Shown: positions 59,030 to 64,000 of the stretch, in pieces
Layout of the letters: the number at the start of each line of letters is the position of its first letter
How positions within the stretch are numbered: position 1 is the stretch's first letter
Origin: Dictyobacter aurantiacus
GTDB taxonomy: Bacteria; Chloroflexota; Ktedonobacteria; Ktedonobacterales; Ktedonobacteraceae
Assembly (NCBI RefSeq): GCF_003967515.1
Contig: NZ_BIFQ01000001.1
Span: 1,612,001 to 1,676,000, forward strand
Length of the DNA: 64,000 nucleotides
Direction of reading: 5' to 3'
The notes under the pieces: model-generated
Seen by the model: the letters and a program-made list of their open reading frames with translations, nothing else
Told to the model about the DNA's origin: nothing
Database searches by the model: none
Translations under genes and position numbers: made by a program

Positions 59030-59130
59030 GCACGTGAACGCCCCCGCACAGGCGTCCGCATGCGCGGCCGCACTGATTTTATGTTGTTGGTGCAACAGGT
59101 GCGCGATCGCGCACCTGTTGCACCAACAAC
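59030..59130. repeat. Family A palindromic element, copy A12
   Basis: GGGCACGTGAACGCCCCCGC, GCGTCCGC-ATG-CGCGGCCGCACTG, ATTTTATG, then palindrome 59083-59104 with 59109-59130 (22-bp perfect arms, centre GATC). It sits between lysC and asd. Confidence 0.85.
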
Positions 59131-59202
59131 GAATGGGCTCATGAGCACTACAGACGCTAAAGCTCAGAACAGTGATCGTGTGAACCTGATCCATCCTATG
59201 AA

Positions 59203-59237
59203 AACGGACGGGCCGCATACACAAGCGAACCCGTCCC
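59203..59237 (-). terminator. Terminator of lysC
   Basis: On the minus strand GGACGGG (59236-59230) pairs with CCCGTCC (59213-59207), followed by GTTTTC. It begins about 50 bp past the lysC stop. Confidence 0.5.
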
Positions 59238-59286
59238 CTGGTTATTTATAATACTATATCATCTGCTCGATGCAGCGATATGGCTA

Positions 59287-60768
59287 TCAGGCCTGGCGGC
59301 GTGCTTCTTTACCGGTGGCCGGATGGCGCACCAGCGGGATCACCGGGGCGATCAGATCGCGATGCAAACAGCGCAGGGCGCGCTCAGCCGAACGATTCTC
59401 TACGATCAGCGTAATGCCCTGCTCTGAAGCTCCCTGCGAGATAACCGGGATACGCTCGCTGGCCAGCGCGGTAATAGCGCGCGCCGGGCTCATTGGATCA
59501 TTGGTAAAACCCGAGCCGATACAGGCGCAGGCCGCCAGGCCCCGGCGGAGAGAGACACGCCAGAGCTCTTTATCCATGTTACGCTGCAACAATGCCACCA
59601 CTGAGTCGGCCGCCTTCTCATCCACCACAAAAGAGAGATGATGGCCGGAAGAAGAACAGATGGCCGCGGGGGCCGCGCCCGCCCTGGCAGCCAGGTCAAA
59701 CACCTGACCAGCATTCTCCGGAGCACCAAAGAGGTCCGTACTCTCCACCGTAATCAAGGCCATGTTGCGGCGAATGGTGATCGCGCCCGCCCCACTTGGG
59801 GTATGTCCAGTGGGACCAATGATCGTGCCACGAATATGTGGCCGGAACGAGTTGCGCACCCGCACCGGAATGTTACGATGGGCAATGGGGATCAGGGTAC
59901 GCGGGTGCAATACCTTGGCACCAAACCAGGAGAGGCGGGCCGCCTCCGCGTACGATAATTGCGTCAACAATCTGGTATTGGCGACCATGCGGGGATCAGC
60001 CGTCAGCACGCCATCAACGTCTGTGTAAATCGAGACATCCACGCAATCAAGAGCCGCGCCAATCACCGTCGCGGAATAATCTGATCCATTGCGTCCCAGC
60101 GTCGTTACAAAACCAGTGATCGTGCGCCCCATAAAGCCTGCGGCAATCGGCACCACACCGGCCTCAACCAGCGGATAGATCAACATCTGAGCGTTGGTGC
60201 GCGTCTCCTCGATCAAAGGATCGGCACCCTCAACCACGCCAAAGGGCTGCGCGAGATCGTGTGGGGGATGGCTGGTAATAATGACCTCTTTGCGCACCGG
60301 CTCCGCCGCGGCGCCGCGCGTACGCACAGCCGCCGCCACCAGTAAAATAGAGAGCCGCTCACCCCAGGAGGCGACCGTGGCCGTACGCAGATGCACCATA
60401 TCATCATTGGCCGCCGCCTTACGCAGGATCTGCACATCCTCGCTCAGCTTCCCAATCGCCTCCTCCAGTTCATCCAGCAAGCGCGTTCGCTCCTCGCCCG
60501 CGTGGGTCACATGGCTGGCGGCATCCAGATGCTTCTGGCGCAGCGAGCTCAGTTCCTGATCACAGGACTCACCCTCGCCCGAGCAGGCGTAGCGCGCGAT
60601 CCGCAAAAGCTGATCGGTGACACCAGACATAGCCGAGACTACCACGACGGGAAAAGGGGCTGTAGAATCATGCAGGGTGTCCACAATAATGGACGCCACA
60701 CGCCGGATACGCTCACCACTACCGACTGAGGTACCGCCAAATTTTAAGACACAGACAGATTGTTCCAT
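59287..60768 (-). CDS. lysC: Aspartate kinase
   Basis: 493 aa. Phosphorylates aspartate at the head of the Lys/Thr/Met pathway. Kinase domain (1-300): VLKFGGTSVGSGERIRRVAS, SWGERLSILLVAAAV, AGFMGRTITGFVTTLGRNGS then DYSATVIGA, and YTDVDGVLTADPRMV. Two ACT-like domains follow (MALITVESTDLFG; AACACIGSGFTNDPMSPARA), where end products bind. The length is of the monofunctional ThrA-related long type. The start has only a weak ribosome site (GGTGGT). It lies 95 bp downstream of metY on the same strand. Confidence 0.94.
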   Translation of the reverse strand: MEQSVCVLKFGGTSVGSGERIRRVASIIVDTLHDSTAPFPVVVVSAMSGVTDQLLRIARYACSGEGESCDQELSSLRQKHLDAASHVTHAGEERTRLLDELEEAIGKLSEDVQILRKAAANDDMVHLRTATVASWGERLSILLVAAAVRTRGAAAEPVRKEVIITSHPPHDLAQPFGVVEGADPLIEETRTNAQMLIYPLVEAGVVPIAAGFMGRTITGFVTTLGRNGSDYSATVIGAALDCVDVSIYTDVDGVLTADPRMVANTRLLTQLSYAEAARLSWFGAKVLHPRTLIPIAHRNIPVRVRNSFRPHIRGTIIGPTGHTPSGAGAITIRRNMALITVESTDLFGAPENAGQVFDLAARAGAAPAAICSSSGHHLSFVVDEKAADSVVALLQRNMDKELWRVSLRRGLAACACIGSGFTNDPMSPARAITALASERIPVISQGASEQGITLIVENRSAERALRCLHRDLIAPVIPLVRHPATGKEARRQA

Positions 60769-60863
60769 AGCAGACCACCACCATTCATAACACAGCTTCA
60801 GGGGCCAGGCCGCTCAACCGCGCATACCCGTGATCAGCGGCCCGCATCCGAAGGAAGACTTAT

Positions 60864-62192
60864 CTACGCATTCGTAGCTGCACCAACATCGGCCAACGCA
60901 GCATTCAGAGCCTGGTCCAGATCATCGGTCAGATCATCAACGGTCTCCAGACCAATGGAGAGGCGGATAAAGTCAGGCGTAACACCAGCCTCAACCTGCT
61001 CCTCAGGTGTCAACTGAGCATGGGTGGTGCTCGCGGGATGGATAATCAACGACTTCGCATCACCCACATTAGCCAGGTGCGAGAACAGCTCGATATGGCG
61101 AATCAGCTGCTTGCCAGCCTCCAGGCCACCCTTGATGCCAAAGCCCAGGATGGCGCCAAAGCCACCATGCGTAAAGTACTTCTGTGCCAGTTCATGCTGT
61201 GGATGACTCTTCAAGCCAGGATAACTGACCCAGCTGACGGCGGGATGCTGCTCCAGGAATTCCGCCACGCGCTGCGCATTCTGGCTATGGCGCTCCATAC
61301 GCAGCGGCAGAGTCTCTAGTCCCTGCAGGAAGAGCCAGGAATTGAACGGAGTGGTGGCTGGACCCATGTCGCGCAGCAGCTGGACGCGCGCCTTGATGAT
61401 GTAGGCCAGCGGACCAACGGCCTCGACATAGCGCACACCATGGTAGGAAGGATCAGGCTCGGTCAGACCGGCGAAGCGGCCGCTGGCAGCCCAATCGAAA
61501 TTACCACCATCCACAATCACACCACCGATGGAGGTGCCATGTCCACCAATAAACTTGGTCGCCGAATGGATCACGATATCAGCCCCATGCTTGAGAGGCT
61601 GCACCAGGTAAGGGGTCGCAAACGTATTATCGATGATCAGTGGCAGGCCATTTTCATGGGCGATATCGGCCACCGCGCGGATGTCCAGCGTATCCAGCCG
61701 AGGATTGCCCAGCGTCTCCGCGTAAAACGCTTTGGTGTGCTCGTTGATCAGCGAGCGAAAATTCTCAGGATCGCGGCTATCCACAAAGTGGACCTTGATG
61801 CCGAGCTTGGCAAAGGTATAGTGGAACAAATTGTAGGTACCGCCATACAGACTGGCCGACGAGATGATCTCATCGCCTGCTCCGGCGATATTGAGCAGCG
61901 CCAACGACTCGGCCGCCTGTCCTGAAGAGACCGCCAGGGCACCCACACCACCCTCAAGAGCGGCGATACGGCGCTCAAAGGCATCCTGCGTTGGATTCAT
62001 AATACGGGTATAGATATTGCCAAATTGCTTCAAGGCAAAGAGATTCGCCGCGTGTTCAGGACTATCAAAGACATAAGACGAGGTCTGATAAATAGGCACG
62101 GCACGCGCCCCGGTCGCACTATCAGCGGTTTCCTGTCCAGCATGCAAAGACAACGTTTCAAAACCATAGCTACGATTACTATTTAATGCCAT
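60864..62192 (-). CDS. metY: O-acetylhomoserine sulfhydrylase
   Basis: 442 aa from the ATG at 62192 (GGAGAAAG upstream). PLP enzyme of the Cys/Met-metabolism family, making homocysteine from O-acetylhomoserine and sulfide. Motifs: [60 protein letters not shown], and the PLP lysine region [20 protein letters not shown]. The family-typical length is about 430. It lies 20 bp after metX, forming the metXY operon under SAM-I riboswitch and T-box control. Confidence 0.95.
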   Translation of the reverse strand: MALNSNRSYGFETLSLHAGQETADSATGARAVPIYQTSSYVFDSPEHAANLFALKQFGNIYTRIMNPTQDAFERRIAALEGGVGALAVSSGQAAESLALLNIAGAGDEIISSASLYGGTYNLFHYTFAKLGIKVHFVDSRDPENFRSLINEHTKAFYAETLGNPRLDTLDIRAVADIAHENGLPLIIDNTFATPYLVQPLKHGADIVIHSATKFIGGHGTSIGGVIVDGGNFDWAASGRFAGLTEPDPSYHGVRYVEAVGPLAYIIKARVQLLRDMGPATTPFNSWLFLQGLETLPLRMERHSQNAQRVAEFLEQHPAVSWVSYPGLKSHPQHELAQKYFTHGGFGAILGFGIKGGLEAGKQLIRHIELFSHLANVGDAKSLIIHPASTTHAQLTPEEQVEAGVTPDFIRLSIGLETVDDLTDDLDQALNAALADVGAATNA

Positions 62193-62212
62193 GAGATTTC
62201 TTTCTCCTTTTT

Positions 62213-63358
62213 TTATAGTGAGAATTGACGGAGGACGGCGTTTAATTTGTCCCATTCTTTCAGGAACGCATCATGGCCATGGGGAGAAGCAATCTCCACA
62301 TAGCGTGCATCGCCTCCAACGGTTTGTACTTTATCTGCCAGCCAGCGCACATGTGACGCCGGGAAGAGAAAATCGGAGCTGATCCCGACAAAGAGCATCT
62401 CGCTCTGGATGCGTCCGAGCGCATCTTCAAGAGAGGCATACCCCTCGCTTACATCATAAAGATCCATCGCTCGGCTGATATAGAGATAGCTATTGGCATC
62501 AAAGCGGCGAGCAAGCTGATCGCCCTGATAGTAGAGATAGTTTTCGACATCGAAGCGTCCACCCAGTTCAGGCGAAAAGGTTGGAGCCGTCACCGGTTCA
62601 CGCTGCGCCTGCTTGCGCGCGAAGCGCTGCTCCATCGACTCCTCACTCTGATAAGTGATCATCGCCAGCATGCGCGCGATCGCCAGGCCCGTCGCGGGTC
62701 CCTGGCCCGGCCGGTAATCTCCACACTGCCAGGCGGGATCAGCCATAATCGACTGACGCGCTACTTCATTGAAGGCGATCGCCTGAGCCGACACAGCCGC
62801 CGAGGCCGCAATTACAGCCACTTTATCTACAATGTTAGGGTAGGTAACCGCCCACTCCAGCGCCTGCTGACCCCCGATGGAACCACCTGCCACCATCGCC
62901 AGTCGGCGCACGCCCAGGTGCTTGATCAGCTTATACTGAGCCCGCACCATATCACGGATCGTGATCACAGGGAAACGCATGCCATAAGGGCGTCCGGTCA
63001 CAGAATTCTCAGAGGAAGGACCAGTACTACCAGAACAACCGCCAATAATATTGGCGCAAATCACAAAGTAGCGCGCAGTATCAAAGTATTTGCCAGGACC
63101 AATCAGGGGATTCCACCAGGCAGCCCTGGGATTCTCTGGATCCTCGACATCATGGGCATGAGAACTACCGGTCAGCGCATGCGTAATCAAAATCGCATTA
63201 TCGCCCGTGGCATTGAGCTCTCCCCACGTCTCATACGCCAGCGTCACCGGTCCCAATCGGCCGCCGCGCTGCAGCAAAAGCTGATCAAAAGTGAACGTCA
63301 ACACTTCATTCTCTGTCTGCGTCTTTATTCGGTTTATATATTCCAATTGCGCTACCAT
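62213..63358 (-). CDS. metX: Homoserine O-acetyltransferase
   Basis: 381 aa, alpha/beta hydrolase fold. It acetylates (or succinylates) homoserine for methionine synthesis. Motifs: [34 protein letters not shown], the nucleophile elbow [17 protein letters not shown] (Ser), [10 protein letters not shown] (Asp) and SPHGHDAFL (His), completing the triad. ATG with GGAGGGGGAG upstream. First gene of the metXY unit, directly behind the T-box. Specificity for acetyl rather than succinyl is by family default only. Confidence 0.95.
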   Translation of the reverse strand: MVAQLEYINRIKTQTENEVLTFTFDQLLLQRGGRLGPVTLAYETWGELNATGDNAILITHALTGSSHAHDVEDPENPRAAWWNPLIGPGKYFDTARYFVICANIIGGCSGSTGPSSENSVTGRPYGMRFPVITIRDMVRAQYKLIKHLGVRRLAMVAGGSIGGQQALEWAVTYPNIVDKVAVIAASAAVSAQAIAFNEVARQSIMADPAWQCGDYRPGQGPATGLAIARMLAMITYQSEESMEQRFARKQAQREPVTAPTFSPELGGRFDVENYLYYQGDQLARRFDANSYLYISRAMDLYDVSEGYASLEDALGRIQSEMLFVGISSDFLFPASHVRWLADKVQTVGGDARYVEIASPHGHDAFLKEWDKLNAVLRQFSL

Positions 63359-63389
63359 GTAATACTCCCCCTCCTGGAAAAAGGAACAA

Positions 63390-63705
63390 AAAAACCCTCA
63401 CCCTGCAGGGGCGAGGGGTAAACGTCTTCGCGGTACCACCCTGATCTATTGACACCTCACGGCGCCAACCTTTACGAGTGTTATCCTGTCAAACTAGCCA
63501 CCCGAACTATCCACAACCTAACGGCCAGCGACAATCTATAACACTACAGCTATAACGTAGCTCACGGCACAATCTACTACCTCGCAAAAGGGTTCAATCT
63601 GCAACTCAGAGGCCATATTCAATGCCGGTACGGCGCTGACATCTCATCGTCGTCAACTCTCTGTAGCCGCCCATTCACATTTACTCTTCCTCTTCAACGC
63701 AATTC
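63390..63705 (-). ncRNA. T-box leader of metXY (probable tRNA-Met)
   Basis: On the minus strand: GAGGAAGAGTAAATG of Stem I, distal loop AGAGAGTTGACGACGATGAG, specifier region TTGAATATGGCC holding ATG at 63614-63616, T-box AGGGTGGTACCGCG (about 63429-63442), and terminator CCCTCGCCCCTGCAGGGTGAGGG plus TTTTTTTG (about 63391-63420). The ATG is shifted by one base relative to the specifier position in the His and Arg leaders here, so the Met assignment also leans on gene context. Confidence 0.85.
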
Positions 63706-63749
63706 TCTTTTTCAATTGTAAGGTACACCAGATTCCAGGAAACAGGTAA

Positions 63750-63908
63750 CAAAAAAGCCCCTCACTTGGGGGGGCCGCTACATTGCTGTTCCCCTCATCT
63801 TGCGAAATATGCGCTGCACATTTCACCGGAATTGGCACCCTGCTTGCTACATTGCAAACGGGTTGCCGGGCTTCACAGGGCCGTATCCCTCCACCTCTCT
63901 TGATGAGA
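63750..63908 (-). ncRNA. SAM-I riboswitch (S-box) upstream of the metXY T-box
   Basis: On the minus strand: P1 5' strand CTCATCAAGAGAGGTGGAGG (from about 63905), GGCCCTGTGAAGCCCGGCAA of the P2/kink-turn region, GGTGCCAATTCC of J3/4-P3, GAAATGTGC, and P1 3' strand GCAAGATGAGGGG (about 63791-63804). A terminator GCCCCCCCAAGTGAGGGGC with TTTTTTG follows at about 63751-63775. Bound SAM should cause termination before the T-box is transcribed. Confidence 0.93.
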
Positions 63909-64000
63909 GCAGTTATCACTGCATTATTCAGTTATAGTATGTTCTTTTGTTTGCGATTTGTATCTTAATGTTATTGAGTAGTATACCCAAGGTAGCTAAA

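Noticed and set aside
1..64000. tRNA, rRNA, prophage or plasmid-origin features
   Set aside because: I looked for tRNA-like T-arms, rRNA blocks, phage structural or integrase genes and iterons, and found none that could be supported. T-box sequences were the only tRNA-related signals.

Overview
The window reads like a chromosome segment of a Gram-positive-type, soil-living, multi-copy-repeat-rich bacterium, most likely a Ktedonobacteria (Chloroflexota) such as Ktedonobacter or a relative. The reasons are three tRNA-sensing T-box leaders, a SAM-I riboswitch, a complete IscB element (IscB is known to be expanded in Ktedonobacter racemifer), MocR, YvcK and CHAP proteins, and a detached nuoJKLMN cluster. 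The species is an inference; no rRNA or tRNA gene was seen.

Layout. 1-276: tail of a carbamoyl-phosphate synthase large subunit. 0.3-3.8 kb: a heterodimeric ABC exporter (minus). 4.4-5.8 kb: hisG behind a His T-box. 6.0-7.7 kb: GtrA-like and mechanosensitive-channel-like membrane proteins. 7.8-11.1 kb: Arg T-box, a 45-codon ORF, argH and argG. 11.1-12.8 kb: FemX-type aminoacyltransferase and a WD40 fragment. 13.26-14.92 kb: IscB/omega-RNA element inserted just in front of a nitroreductase. 15.7-19.2 kb: GT-C type membrane protein, apt, mscL. 19.7-23.6 kb: second heterodimeric ABC exporter, with a leader peptide and attenuator. 23.7-28.8 kb: Q/Y-rich protein, RlmB-type methylase, surface protein, DprE2/DprE1-like pair. 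29.2-35.5 kb: nuoJKLMN. 35.9-50.8 kb: zinc-ribbon pseudokinase, cation/proton antiporter, membrane protein, Rieske oxygenase, TPR protein, YvcK, GGCT-like membrane protein, MocR, eIF2B-like protein, DUF5522 protein. 50.8-56.1 kb: three paralogous membrane-anchored CHAP proteins, with an IS110 element and its probable bridge RNA between the second and third. 56.5-57.8 kb: sedolisin lipoprotein. 57.9-63.9 kb: asd, lysC, metY, metX, led by a tandem SAM-I riboswitch plus T-box.

How the parts fit. Amino-acid synthesis genes (carB, hisG, argHG, asd/lysC/metYX) recur, and three of these units are controlled by RNA leaders that sense charged tRNA or SAM. Two RNA-guided mobile systems of different kinds (IscB/omega-RNA nuclease and IS110/bridge-RNA recombinase) lie in the same 64 kb.

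The most striking unexplained structure is a family of at least twelve intergenic elements. Each joins a conserved GC-rich box containing GCGGCCGC to a palindrome of roughly 15-36 bp per arm, mostly perfect, whose sequence differs from copy to copy while the two arms stay complementary. One copy carries a duplicated arm inside its loop, and three copies are in tandem. Other very long perfect palindromes sit at the ends of convergent genes and often include the stop codon.
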